Shown here piece by piece: positions 55,347 through 64,000 of a stretch of 64,000 bases of DNA. The notes under the pieces are model-generated. The model did no database searches, was not told the origin of the DNA, and saw only the letters and a list, made by a program, of their open reading frames with translations. This DNA is from Actinopolyspora biskrensis. Its GTDB lineage: Bacteria > Actinomycetota > Actinomycetes > Mycobacteriales > Pseudonocardiaceae. The stretch lies in NCBI RefSeq assembly GCF_013408175.1, contig NZ_JACBYW010000001.1, positions 558,001-622,000 of the forward strand, in the 5' to 3' direction. Numbering within the stretch: the first letter of the stretch is position 1; each line of letters begins with the position of its first letter. A program made the position numbers and the translations under genes.

Positions 55347-56387
55347 TTGACCAACGTGCTGATTCAGCCTTGCGCGAGCACTGCCGCACGACGCAATTGG
55401 CAAGAGACCGTCGACCAGCTGGTCGCCTTCAGCGAGGCACCACACGTATCAGCGCTGACCACGTCTGAGCTCGACCGGCTGACCGAGTTACACGGTCGTG
55501 GTGCGGCGATGTTCTGGGGACGCACCAGTTTCCACGACAAGAGTATGTCCTCGGTTCGAACCGGTGACGTCGTGTTGTTCACCCGGGAGAACCACATCAG
55601 GAAGGTCGGAACTGTGGGTGCGTCGTTCCGGAACCAGGCGTTCGGCGACCTGCTCTGGCGTAAGCCCGATGATGCCGAAAGCTTCCCCAACGTTTTCAGC
55701 CTGCTCGATGTGGCGGATGTGGAGCTCCACTACAGCGTGCTGTGGAACGTTCCGGGGATCAGTCATGGCGACATCTTCCGGCAAGGCAGAGTAATCACAG
55801 ATCTGCGACTGGCGGATGACCTCCTCGAAGCGATCGGCGTTCAGACCGCCGAGGGCGAAGCCTTCGCCAAAAACTTGAAGGAGGCCGTCGACACGAGCCT
55901 GAAGAGCAACGTTGAGCTCCGGCTTGAACAGGTGCTCAAGGAAAGGACGGAGTACCAGGCACCTGCTCGTGCGGTACACGTCGATCGCACGGAAGCCAGA
56001 CTCGTGCAGGAGTACGACGAGGCGCTTCCGCACACCGAGTTCGTGCGGGTCAGCTCATCAGCCGGCATCACGGACCTCCAGACCTCCGGCCGCGAAGAGG
56101 CTGAGCTCATCGAGGCCAAGGGGGACAACACCCGTCGGAGGGTGCGCGAAGCCGTCGCTCAGCTCCTGCAGTACGCACCGGAGAACGAGGAAGACCTGGA
56201 TCGGCTGACTGCGCTATTCCCCGCCCCGCCCAACGGAGACGACATCAGGTACCTGCACCGGCTGGGCATCGACTGCGTCTATCGCGCCGGACCGCAACTG
56301 TTCGAACGAAAGCCGGCGCCGGACTCGCACCGTCAGTACATGCGTAGGATCTGGAACGACAAGGTCGAAGTACAACCTGCTGATTGA
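55347..56387 (+). CDS. EVE/PUA-like protein with C-terminal nuclease-like motif
   Basis: A 346-aa protein from TTG 55347, set by GAGGAG. The N-terminal 130 residues (RTGDVVLFTRENHIRKVGTV, then NQAFGDLLWR) resemble EVE/PUA-type domains that read modified bases. The C-terminal part has EAELIEAKGDNTRRRVREAV, which fits the ExK strand of a PD-(D/E)xK nuclease. EVE-nuclease fusions are known in modification-dependent restriction, so it may cut modified phage DNA. It is closely coupled to the DUF2075-type gene upstream. The domain calls are from pattern reading and moderately secure. Confidence 0.62.
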   Translation: MTNVLIQPCASTAARRNWQETVDQLVAFSEAPHVSALTTSELDRLTELHGRGAAMFWGRTSFHDKSMSSVRTGDVVLFTRENHIRKVGTVGASFRNQAFGDLLWRKPDDAESFPNVFSLLDVADVELHYSVLWNVPGISHGDIFRQGRVITDLRLADDLLEAIGVQTAEGEAFAKNLKEAVDTSLKSNVELRLEQVLKERTEYQAPARAVHVDRTEARLVQEYDEALPHTEFVRVSSSAGITDLQTSGREEAELIEAKGDNTRRRVREAVAQLLQYAPENEEDLDRLTALFPAPPNGDDIRYLHRLGIDCVYRAGPQLFERKPAPDSHRQYMRRIWNDKVEVQPAD

Positions 56388-56419
56388 TGCTTTGCCGAAC
56401 TCCGTAGCGACCCCCGCCG

Positions 56420-56720
56420 TCAAGTGTTCTCGTCAGGTGAGTTCAGCTGGGTGAATTTCGCCGTGCTGCCCCGAGTCAGGTACTGGGGATACCTCGACTC
56501 GTTGCGGTCGAACTTCTCCCGCGCCGCTGCCACTGGATCGTTGTCGCAGGCGTCGGCCAGCCGGATGAGGTACGACAGGACGTCGACCACCTCATCCGGC
56601 AGCCGTTGTCGCGGCTCACCCGGTGACAACTCGTCGTCGATCGCGGCATCGCCCAGCTACTGCATCTCCGCTACCAGTTCCTCGGCTTCCCCGCTCAAGG
56701 CCATCGCCAGGTTCTTCGGG
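56420..56720 (-). pseudogene. Broken MazG-like nucleotide pyrophosphohydrolase
   Basis: On the minus strand KNLAMALSGEAEELVAEMQ is followed by an in-frame stop (TAG), then LPDEVVDVLSYLIRL and the C-terminal helix of a MazG-like protein. The N-terminus is missing. The surviving parts match the intact gene at 56853 (KNLAMALTGEVGELVELFQW; ELADVLAYLLRLGDVLDID). The copies point in opposite directions, only about 130 bp apart. Confidence 0.68.
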
Positions 56721-56852
56721 GTGCACCGTTAGCAGCCGAAGAGTTGATGTTCGTACTGATCGGTTTGTATCGACTTCTAGCAGCAGATCGTCGTTGTGAT
56801 TGCACAGGACGCTTGCTCCGGCTTGCCGTAGGGCCTCGTATGGTTGCGCGAC

Positions 56853-57218
56853 GTGACTCTTGAGGAACTTCAACAGCGCTTGCGTGCTTTCGCGGACGAA
56901 CGTGACTGGCACCAGTTCCACGACCCGAAGAATCTCGCCATGGCTTTGACCGGCGAGGTGGGAGAGCTCGTCGAGCTCTTCCAGTGGCTCACGCCGGAGC
57001 AATCGGCACGGATCATGAACGACTCCGTGACCGGTGATCGCGTGCGGCACGAGTTGGCTGACGTGCTCGCGTACCTGCTGCGCTTGGGGGATGTGCTCGA
57101 TATCGACATCCTGGCCGCTCTGAACGAGAAGATGATCATGAACGCGGCCAAGTACCCGGTCGAGCTGGCAAAGGGCAACGCGCAGAAGTCCGATCAGCTC
57201 GGGGGAGACGGTCGCTAA
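56853..57218 (+). CDS. MazG-like nucleotide pyrophosphohydrolase
   Basis: About 121 aa from GTG 56853; TTG 56844 is an alternative. Metal-binding helices read GEVGELVELFQWL (ExxE) and HELADVLAYLLRLGD (ExxD), the all-alpha NTP pyrophosphatase pattern of small dCTPase/MazG-like enzymes. It should hydrolyse (d)NTPs to monophosphates. It lies just upstream of the second DUF2075-type gene in the same direction, so nucleotide depletion or house-cleaning may be linked to that nuclease-helicase. The link is inferred from position. Confidence 0.8.
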   Translation: MTLEELQQRLRAFADERDWHQFHDPKNLAMALTGEVGELVELFQWLTPEQSARIMNDSVTGDRVRHELADVLAYLLRLGDVLDIDILAALNEKMIMNAAKYPVELAKGNAQKSDQLGGDGR

Positions 57219-57370
57219 GTGTCCCGTTCTCGTCGCCGCACCCTTGTGCCCCCGGCGTGATCAATCCATTACCCTCGTACGGTAAGAGCGCGGCCCGCCG
57301 GGCACCGAAGCACCACTTCGTCGCTGCCCCCACCCGCGAGTGAATCACTCGTGTCCAGTGGGGGTTGGAA

Positions 57371-59263
57371 GTGGCGCTGGTTCGTCGGAGCGCTGGGGAT
57401 CTGCTCGACGACGCGAAGGCCGACCGGTTACACCTGCTTCTCAACGAGCAGGCCAGGTTCCAGCTCGGCTCCCGAGTGGGAACGTCCGAGGTGCGATCCT
57501 GGCAACGCAGCCTTCCAACGCTGCTGGCCGATCTCGCCGATGCCGGGCTCGGTCACGTCGAGGTACTCCTGGAGCACAAGCTTCCGCACAGTCCTCGGCG
57601 CGTCGACGCCGTGCTCTGCGGGACACATCCCAAGACCGGCGAACCCAGCTACGTGCTCGTTGAGCTGAAGCAGTGGTCCGCTGTGGAAGAGGTGCTCGGC
57701 GACTTGGTCCGCGTCTCCAATTATGGACAGGATCCTGTCCTGCACCCGGTCGATCAGGTTCGTCGCTACTGCCAGTACCTCGTCGATTCGACCCCTGCCC
57801 TCGCCGCACGCCCCGACTCCGTCCACGGCATCACCTATTTGCACAACGCGCGCAACTCTGATGTCTCGACACTGCGCGACCAGGCGCTGGACGAGTACGG
57901 GCGCCTGTTCACTCTCGACGATCGGGGTGCACTCGTCGCCCACCTGCAGGCAAGGCTCGATCGTACCGGTGACGGCGACGCCGCGCGCAACGCCGCCGAC
58001 GAGTTCCTGGACTTCCACCACGCCCCGTCCAAGCCGCTACTCAAGCTCGCGGCCAAGGAAATCCGGGAACGCGAGCAATTCGTCCTGCTGGATGAGCAGA
58101 AAGTCGCCTTCGAGACGGTCATGCAGGCCGTCCGCAATGCTCGTGCCGCCAACACTCGTACTGCCGTGGTCGTACTCGGTGGCCCTGGCTCCGGGAAGAG
58201 CGTCATCGCTCTCAACCTGGTCGGCGAACTCGCCAGGAAGGGCCGTACCGTGCATCACGCCACCGGATCCAGCGCCTTCACCCGCACGCTCCGCAAGATC
58301 GCTGGAAGCCGTAGTACTCGCGTTCAGGGACTTTTCAAGTACTTCAACAACTACGTGGATTCCGATCCTCGCGAACTCGACGTCCTGGTCTGCGACGAAG
58401 CCCATCGCATCCGCGAAACCAGCGTCAACCGTTTCACCAAGAAGGAAGTACGTGCACAAGCCGGACGTCAGATCAACGAGCTGATCGACGTCGCCTCAGT
58501 TCCCGTGTTTCTCCTCGACGAGAATCAGATCGTGCGTCCAGGAGAAATGGGTTCGCTGGAGGAGATCACTACAGCAGCAAAAGTTCAGGGCTGCGGTGTT
58601 GAAATCGTGCGTCTGGAAGGCCAGTTCCGCTGCGGCGGCTCTGCGGTGTTCGACACGTGGGTCTCGCGGCTTCTCGGGCTCGAGCGGGCCGCTCCGACGT
58701 CGTGGAGCGGGCTCTCCTCTTCGACCGACGACGACTTCGTCGTTGCCAGTGTTTCCTCCCCGCAGGAGATGGAAGCATGGCTGCGGAACCGGCAGTCCGA
58801 ACACGGCGGTACCGCGCGCATCGCAGCAGGTTATTGCTGGCCGTGGAGTGACCCGATCGAGACCGAACACGGCAAACGACTCGTCGACGACGTCGTCATC
58901 GGTGACTGGAAACGCCCCTGGAACGCGAAACCCGAGAAACGAGTCCCCGACGCGCCCGAATCCTACTTCTGGGCCTCAGACGAGCGCGGATTCGGACAGG
59001 TCGGATGCATCTACACAGCGCAGGGGTTCGAATACGACTGGGCCGGGGTCATCATCGGTCCCGACCTCGTTCGCCGCGACGGACAATGGATCGCACGCCG
59101 CGACCACTCCTTCGACCCCGCCGTGCGGAAGGCCGACGAAATCCACTTCGCCGGACTCATCCGCAACACCTACAAGGTGCTTCTCACTCGCGGAATGAGC
59201 GGAGTTTGCGTGTATTCCCCCGACCCCGAGACTCAGGAGTTCCTGGAGCAAGTGACGCGGTGA
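57371..59263 (+). CDS. DUF2075-type helicase with N-terminal PD-(D/E)xK nuclease domain (copy 2)
   Basis: About 630 aa from GTG 57371; TTG 57365 is also in frame, but the GTG start (VALVRRSAGDL) lines up with copy 1. It has the same order as copy 1: SPRRVDAVLCG and YVLVELKQW nuclease core, GGPGSGKS P-loop, LVCDEAHRIR, LLDENQIVRP, the FRCGGS block and NTYKVLLTRGMSGVCVYS. A small dyad, TTACC/GGTAA (57269-57285), lies upstream and may be an operator. Two diverged copies within 6 kb suggest duplication or separate import of related modules. Confidence 0.83.
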   Translation: MALVRRSAGDLLDDAKADRLHLLLNEQARFQLGSRVGTSEVRSWQRSLPTLLADLADAGLGHVEVLLEHKLPHSPRRVDAVLCGTHPKTGEPSYVLVELKQWSAVEEVLGDLVRVSNYGQDPVLHPVDQVRRYCQYLVDSTPALAARPDSVHGITYLHNARNSDVSTLRDQALDEYGRLFTLDDRGALVAHLQARLDRTGDGDAARNAADEFLDFHHAPSKPLLKLAAKEIREREQFVLLDEQKVAFETVMQAVRNARAANTRTAVVVLGGPGSGKSVIALNLVGELARKGRTVHHATGSSAFTRTLRKIAGSRSTRVQGLFKYFNNYVDSDPRELDVLVCDEAHRIRETSVNRFTKKEVRAQAGRQINELIDVASVPVFLLDENQIVRPGEMGSLEEITTAAKVQGCGVEIVRLEGQFRCGGSAVFDTWVSRLLGLERAAPTSWSGLSSSTDDDFVVASVSSPQEMEAWLRNRQSEHGGTARIAAGYCWPWSDPIETEHGKRLVDDVVIGDWKRPWNAKPEKRVPDAPESYFWASDERGFGQVGCIYTAQGFEYDWAGVIIGPDLVRRDGQWIARRDHSFDPAVRKADEIHFAGLIRNTYKVLLTRGMSGVCVYSPDPETQEFLEQVTR

Positions 59264-59309
59264 TCCGAGCGGGTGTTTCCACTGGTGTGGAACGAACATC
59301 CCATGAGCG

Positions 59310-59975
59310 TTGTTCACGGTTCGGTGCCGCCTGCCAGAGTCGGGGACGTTGAGCTACCGCACGACTCGGGAGATCCTCTCCCGCGCGTTGTCCGTCGTCT
59401 CCGGCGAGCACTTCGACGATCTCGATGACGACAGCGACACCCTGGCCGGATACCGTTCCGTGCTGCACGGGCCTGACCCCGCGGTGACCGGTTATGACTC
59501 GTGGAGCGAGGAAATTGCTGCTCTGACCGCGACACTGCGAACCTGGCTCGCAGAACTGGGGACCAGTGAGCACGGCATCGAGCAGGATCCCAGGGGGCGC
59601 ATCGCGATGTGCGTCGCGGACCGCGAAGCGGTAAATCAGGTCATGCGTTACCTGAGCGACGAGGCCAGCATCACCTGTGCCGAGCTGACCAAGGAAGGCC
59701 CTCGCGGAGATGGGCAGATCCACGTCGGAACCATGCACCGCTTCAAGGGAATCGAATACCAGCGGATCGCCCTCGTCGGTGTCTGTTCCGGAATCATTCC
59801 CCGGGAATCGGTCCTGGAGCGAATCCGCGAGAAGGATGCCGCCCGCTATCAGCGAGAGCTTCGCAAGTCACGCTCGTTCCTGTTCGTCGCCGCCACCCGT
59901 GCCCGCGATGTCCTGAGGATCTCGTGGCACGGTCAACCGAGCCCCTTCCTCGCGGGGATGATGCCCGACAGTTAA
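59310..59975 (+). pseudogene. C-terminal fragment of a UvrD-type helicase
   Basis: Similarity starts near 59345 with LSYRTTREIL (motif IV region) and continues with HVGTMHRFKGIEYQRIALVG (motif V) and FLFVAATRARDVLRI (motif VI). Motifs I to III, including the P-loop, are absent, and no upstream frame supplies them. It cannot be a functional helicase and is probably the remnant of a gene truncated when the neighbouring DUF2075-type segment arrived. Confidence 0.66.
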
Positions 59976-60081
59976 TCGCGGCGGAAGCAGGAGCGCTAAC
60001 GGCGAGAGGTCCGGTTTTCCCGTGGCGCAGATGTCGCGGACTCGGAATTGATGCCGGTCGCACCGAGATCGGCCCGACGGC

Positions 60082-61374
60082 TCAGAGCGACCTGTCGTCG
60101 CACCCCCTGGTGACGTGATGGCTGGAACAGGACAGGTCACCGATCAGGTCGTCGAGGACGTGTTCCTCCTCGACTGCGCGACCGACCCGCAGCATCGTGG
60201 TGCTGAGGTGATGGTCCCAGTCTGCGCGGGCTGGTTTGTCGCCGAGTTCGTGCGAGGAGTGTTCGGCCACGGCTACCTCGTAGGCGGCGGTGTCGAAGCG
60301 CCACGGAGCCGCGGGCAGACGGCCGAAGATGACGTTGCCGATGCGCAGCCCACCCCAGTCGAAGTCGCCGTGGTAGCGCAATCGGGCTGTCGCGGAGGTG
60401 AGCTGGCGCAGCAGGTGCATCACGGCGGCGCCGGGTTGGCCGTTGGTACACACCAACGGAGCCGATGCCGGGCCGAGACGGTCCGCGGCGGCGGAGACCA
60501 CGATCGGGTTCTCGCAGATCGAGACCTGCTGCTCGTGCACCGGCCAGGTCGGTGTGTCCCGGATCAGTTGGCGCAGGGTCAGGACGGCTGGTTGACCGGC
60601 TTCCCGGAGCGCGGCCAATGCCCGGCCGGTGGCTGTTGTGGTGTCCCCGGGCAGGCCGAGCGTCAGCACCGTGGTGGATAGTTCGTCACGCAGAACGCCC
60701 ACGGCCGCCCACACTTCGCGGCGCCACTGCGCCCCGGAGCCGTCGTCGGCCAGGCCTGCCATGGCGACGGCGGCGCTGAACGCGAGTGTGGTCAGTGGGC
60801 GGTCGTCGTCGAGGGCGTGGGCGCTGCCGGTGATCCGGGCGGCGAAGTGCCCCAGTGGTTCGGCGGAGGTAGGCAGCGCGCGAATGACCCCGGCGAGGTC
60901 GTAGAGCAGCGGTGTGGCCTCCTCCGGAGTGCCTGCGAGTCGGCGGACCAGTCCACTGGAATGCAGCCGCTCGTACCAGCCGGAGAGCTCGTTCCTGCCG
61001 GTGATGGCCGCGTGCAGTGGGGCGAAGGCCTCGCGCCACTGACGTTCTTCCCGTTCGATCTCCTCAGATCGCACGGTGACCGGGCCGGTGAGGGAGGTGA
61101 CGGCGGCTTCCAGCCCGTCGGGGCAGACCCCGGAGCGCCGGAGGACCGCGTCGACGGCCGGTAATGACACGGTCAGGGTGGTGCCCGGACGCGGGCTGCG
61201 CCCGAGCAGCCGCTGCACGGCCGACCGTTGCCCCGAGGTCGCCTCGGACAGCCTGACCTGTGTGGACAGGGTCTCGCCACGTTCCATGCGTTTGCGGACG
61301 CGCTGGACGAGCCACGCGAGATCATCCCCACCGAGCAGACGGTTCAGTCGTTCGTGGTCGGTGTTCAACCCCAC
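60082..61374 (-). CDS. jetD: JetD: TIGR02679/DUF2399-type Toprim nuclease of type III Wadjet
   Basis: A 430-aa protein. The C-terminal half has the Toprim-like LRYHGDFDWGGLRIGNVIFG (DxD), preceded by PLVCTNGQPGAA, as in the DUF2399 nuclease subunit of Wadjet. The N-terminal part is helical. Wadjet complexes extrude and cleave circular plasmid DNA; JetD makes the cut. It overlaps the 3' end of jetC by 10 bp and is the last gene of the leftward operon. The 106 bp after it show no clear terminator. Confidence 0.86.
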   Translation of the reverse strand: MGLNTDHERLNRLLGGDDLAWLVQRVRKRMERGETLSTQVRLSEATSGQRSAVQRLLGRSPRPGTTLTVSLPAVDAVLRRSGVCPDGLEAAVTSLTGPVTVRSEEIEREERQWREAFAPLHAAITGRNELSGWYERLHSSGLVRRLAGTPEEATPLLYDLAGVIRALPTSAEPLGHFAARITGSAHALDDDRPLTTLAFSAAVAMAGLADDGSGAQWRREVWAAVGVLRDELSTTVLTLGLPGDTTTATGRALAALREAGQPAVLTLRQLIRDTPTWPVHEQQVSICENPIVVSAAADRLGPASAPLVCTNGQPGAAVMHLLRQLTSATARLRYHGDFDWGGLRIGNVIFGRLPAAPWRFDTAAYEVAVAEHSSHELGDKPARADWDHHLSTTMLRVGRAVEEEHVLDDLIGDLSCSSHHVTRGCDDRSL

Positions 61375-64000
61375 AGCCCTTCTTGCTGGTTAGGTGGTTG
61401 CTGGCGTGTCGGCGTCGTCTCGGGCCGGTCGACCCGGGTGCGTTCGCTGCCGTTCCACTCCCAGTGGGTGACCAGCACGGCGTCCACCCCCTCGGTTCGT
61501 GACAGCTGGGCGATGGAGAGCCCTGGCACCTCGGGATAGCAGCCCCATTCACGTTCGCTGGTCATGACCACGTCGAGGTCGAACGCGGCCAACAGCCCCA
61601 GGTACTTGGCTCGTGCGTTGTCGTCGACCCCGGCGAACGCCTCATCCAGGGTGACCAGTCGTGGTGCGTGCGGGTTGCCCGCGGAGGCGTAGTGCGAGGA
61701 GGCCGCGGCGAACAGCGGTACGCTGGCGGCCAAGACACGTTCGCCACCGGATGCGGGCCCGGTCGCCGACTTCCACTGCCCGTTCTGGTTGCGTTCGATG
61801 ACGAAGTGGTGCCAGGTGCGGTAGTCGAGTGCCGTAGTGAGCTGCTCCAACCAGGTGCCCGCTGTGTCGCGGGCGCGGACGTCGGCGATCCGTTCTTGCA
61901 GGAAACTGCCGACGGCTACCCGGTCCTCCTCGGACCACGCGTCGGGGGTCTGGCGCAGGAGTCGTTCGCGGACTTCGCTCAGACCGGTCGGCCCGTCCGA
62001 GCGGGGACGCCAGACGAGACGCAACCGCATTCCGGTGCTGGTCGGGCGGGAAGTGAGTTCGCCGTTCATCCGCGCGACCTGATCCTCGGCCGTGGCGATG
62101 AGTTCCTGCAACGTGCTGGCCACCTCGTTGACCAGGTGGTTTTCCAGGATCTCGCGCTCGCGCTCGTCGAGCAGTCGCTGCCGGTCGGTGACGTCGGTGT
62201 CGAGGGCGTCGGCGAGTTCCGGCACGGAGGTGCGGCGCCCGTGGAACTCCACCTCGACGATGATGCCGTCGTCGAGCAGGTCGGCCGTGGCGCGGTTGCC
62301 CTGGCGCGTCAGGACCTCGGTGAGCGTCTTGTGCTCGTCTGTGACCCTGCGCTGCGCACGTTCCCAGGCGGTGTCGTCATCGGTGATGTCGGAAAGCTCG
62401 TCGTTGACCCTGCGTGCCAGTCGTACGGTCGGGTCGGGTGCCCAGGAGTTCTCCGGGGACGGCAAGTCCAGTTCGGGCAGAGCGACGGTCAACAGGCCGG
62501 TGTGGGCGAACCGGCGGAACGACTCGGTGGCCGTGACCCGTTGCTCGGCGGCCTCGTCGAGGGCGGTACGGAGCTGTTCGCGGTGGCCCTCGGCGAGGCC
62601 GCGTGCTGCGATCGCGTTTTCCACCTCGGTGTCGGCTTCTCTCCGCTGGTGCTGGTTGGCGGTGAGCGAGTCGGTGACCTCGGTGAGTTGCCGTTCGAGT
62701 TCCTCGACGGCGGCGCCGACGGTGCTACGCAGGGTCTGGTGGCGTTCGGTGGCCGATACGGCGGTCTGTTCGGCCTCGTTCGCGCGCTCGGCCAGCTCGG
62801 TGAGATCGGTTTGGGCGCGGTCGAGTTCGGCTGCGGTGTCCTCAGCCCGCTGTTCGGCGTCGGTAACGGCCTGCCATGCTGGCCACAGCCGCTCCAGACA
62901 CGTGCGGTAGTCCTGCAGTGCGGCTGCCACTTCGTCGAGGGCGGTGCGCTCGGCCGGTAGCGCGGCGTCGTGGGCACCGGTAGTGAGCGCGTCCTGCGCG
63001 TTCTGGGCGTGTTCATCGGCCGTGGTCAGGGTCCTGGCTGCTTCCGACTGACGTTCGGCGAGACGTCGGCGTTCGGCGACCAGCGAACTCACTCGCGCGT
63101 GGGCGTCTCGCAGTGCGTCGTCGGCGGGCAGGTCGGCCATCTCGGCGGTGAGGGTCGTGGAACGTTGTTCGAGTCGGGTGCGGGCATCGGTGAGCTCGTC
63201 GAGTTTTTCGTCCAGCGTGGCTAGTTCGGCGCGCAGTTCGGTCAGTCGGGCACGGCGGGCGATCTCGCGGGTGCTGCGTCCGATGTACTCCGCGGTGGGC
63301 TTGCTCCAGTGGCCCTCCAGTGTGCCGACCCGGAATCGCCCCCGACGCGTGACCCAGGTAGCCGAGTCGGTGTCGGGTGCGTTGTCGACGAGGCCGATGG
63401 CGGCGAGTACTCCGGCGACGGTCGACTTCGGCACGGCGGCAGCGTGAGGGTTGTCGTGGTCGATGATCGGTCGCAGCGCTGTGGCCAGCGAGGTGCGTGC
63501 CGGTGTGCCGGGGCGTACCACAACGTCCTCGGTCTCGGGCGCGAGGAGCTCACCACTGGGGGTGATCCAGGCGTCGAGAATTCCGGAGGCTTCCAGAGCG
63601 GCTTCGATGCCGGCCCTGTCGGCCCAGCTGATTTCGTCGGTGAAGTCGACCAGCCGCCACAGCGGTGCGCCGTCGCGGTCGACCCGTGCTGCGTGGTCCC
63701 TGGTGTAAGGGGTGGGAGGGGTGGTGTCCTCGCCGCGTTCGAGACGGTCGATCTCGTCGGTCAGCTCCGTGCGGCGCAGCTGGTAGGAGTGTTGCTGGGC
63801 TTGCAGCTCGGCGTCGGCGCGGGCAAGCTCATTGGTGGTGGAGTGGCCGGCCGTGTTGGCGGCGGTTGTCGCGGGGTTCGCGCCGTCGAGGGTTTCCACC
63901 CACAGTTCGAGTTCAGCGATCGTGCTTGCCGGATCGGTCAGTCGTAGTTCGGTGGCGTGGTCGAGGTGTGCTCGGATCGCCGTGACCAGTTCGGCGCCGC
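61365..64000 (-). CDS. jetC: JetC: TIGR02680-type SMC-like ATPase of type III Wadjet (partial)
   Basis: At least 878 codons; the frame is open to the right edge, so the N-terminus and Walker A are outside. Visible are long coiled-coil arms (many Glu/Arg heptads, about 61900-63300) and the C-terminal ABC half: signature SGGER and Walker B LVTLDEAFAGVDD. This fits the SMC-like motor of Wadjet. jetA and jetB (TIGR02677 and TIGR02678 types) should lie just to the right. An internal ATG at 63899 is unlikely to be the true start because sequence upstream reads as protein (LVTAIRAHLDHATELRLTDP). Confidence 0.87.
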   Translation of the reverse strand, partial: GAELVTAIRAHLDHATELRLTDPASTIAELELWVETLDGANPATTAANTAGHSTTNELARADAELQAQQHSYQLRRTELTDEIDRLERGEDTTPPTPYTRDHAARVDRDGAPLWRLVDFTDEISWADRAGIEAALEASGILDAWITPSGELLAPETEDVVVRPGTPARTSLATALRPIIDHDNPHAAAVPKSTVAGVLAAIGLVDNAPDTDSATWVTRRGRFRVGTLEGHWSKPTAEYIGRSTREIARRARLTELRAELATLDEKLDELTDARTRLEQRSTTLTAEMADLPADDALRDAHARVSSLVAERRRLAERQSEAARTLTTADEHAQNAQDALTTGAHDAALPAERTALDEVAAALQDYRTCLERLWPAWQAVTDAEQRAEDTAAELDRAQTDLTELAERANEAEQTAVSATERHQTLRSTVGAAVEELERQLTEVTDSLTANQHQRREADTEVENAIAARGLAEGHREQLRTALDEAAEQRVTATESFRRFAHTGLLTVALPELDLPSPENSWAPDPTVRLARRVNDELSDITDDDTAWERAQRRVTDEHKTLTEVLTRQGNRATADLLDDGIIVEVEFHGRRTSVPELADALDTDVTDRQRLLDEREREILENHLVNEVASTLQELIATAEDQVARMNGELTSRPTSTGMRLRLVWRPRSDGPTGLSEVRERLLRQTPDAWSEEDRVAVGSFLQERIADVRARDTAGTWLEQLTTALDYRTWHHFVIERNQNGQWKSATGPASGGERVLAASVPLFAAASSHYASAGNPHAPRLVTLDEAFAGVDDNARAKYLGLLAAFDLDVVMTSEREWGCYPEVPGLSIAQLSRTEGVDAVLVTHWEWNGSERTRVDRPETTPTRQQPPNQQEGLWG

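Noticed and set aside
61668-62960. 430-aa open frame on the plus strand
   Set aside because: Antisense to the coiled-coil region of jetC and without recognisable features.

Overview
The DNA is GC-rich (most genes roughly 65-70% G+C by eye), uses many GTG/TTG starts and 4-bp ATGA/GTGA overlaps, and carries WhiB, actinobacterial STAND-TPR and Pgl/BREX genes. This points to a filamentous actinobacterium (Pseudonocardiales or Streptomyces-like). No rRNA, tRNA or housekeeping gene is visible. The window is a dense accessory and defence island.

Layout. (1) 1-8.5 kb is part of an actinomycete integrative/conjugative-type element: a leftward operon (excisionase-like HTH, WhiB, small membrane protein, FtsK/Tra translocase, start of another gene), then rightward regulators. 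These include two large paralogues with a Nudix-like motif around a small cupin gene. A third, broken copy lies at 10.4-10.7 kb. (2) 8.5-13.6 kb holds iteron-like repeats, a low-GC membrane-anchored HNH nuclease, an internally deleted IS5-type element, a low-GC AIPR abortive-infection protein and an orphan Vsr endonuclease. (3) 14.1-24.1 kb holds an NB-ARC/TPR STAND ATPase, an unrecognised protein, a stand-alone SEFIR protein, and a translationally coupled trio: SEFIR-pseudokinase, Upf1-like SF1 helicase and winged-helix protein. (4) 24.4-26.1 kb has an AbrB-like gene coupled to a tyrosine recombinase. A 41-bp sequence just upstream is repeated 11.5 kb to the left. (5) 26.8-32.1 kb has two paralogous seven-bladed RCC1-type proteins, a MABP-like beta-prism protein and a cytoplasmic subtilase with an inserted domain; I know no named system with this composition. 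(6) 32.3-35 kb has a frameshifted IS630-type element and a Beta-family protein. (7) 35.1-53.1 kb is a complete type 2 BREX (Pgl) operon: pglW, pglX, pglY, pglZ, brxD, brxHI. (8) 53.4-60 kb has two DUF2075-type nuclease-helicases, an EVE-like/nuclease protein, a broken and an intact MazG-like gene and a UvrD-type helicase fragment. (9) 60.1-64 kb is the jetD-jetC end of a type III Wadjet system running off the right edge.

How the genes may work together. BREX (phage exclusion) and Wadjet (plasmid cleavage) are established systems. AIPR, SEFIR, STAND and HNH-membrane genes resemble known abortive-infection or nuclease defences. The best candidates for undescribed systems are the RCC1/RCC1/MABP/subtilase module and the SEFIR-pseudokinase/helicase/winged-helix operon. 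The second resembles a split Mokosh-type system with a SEFIR domain added. All assignments come from reading motifs; no database search was run.
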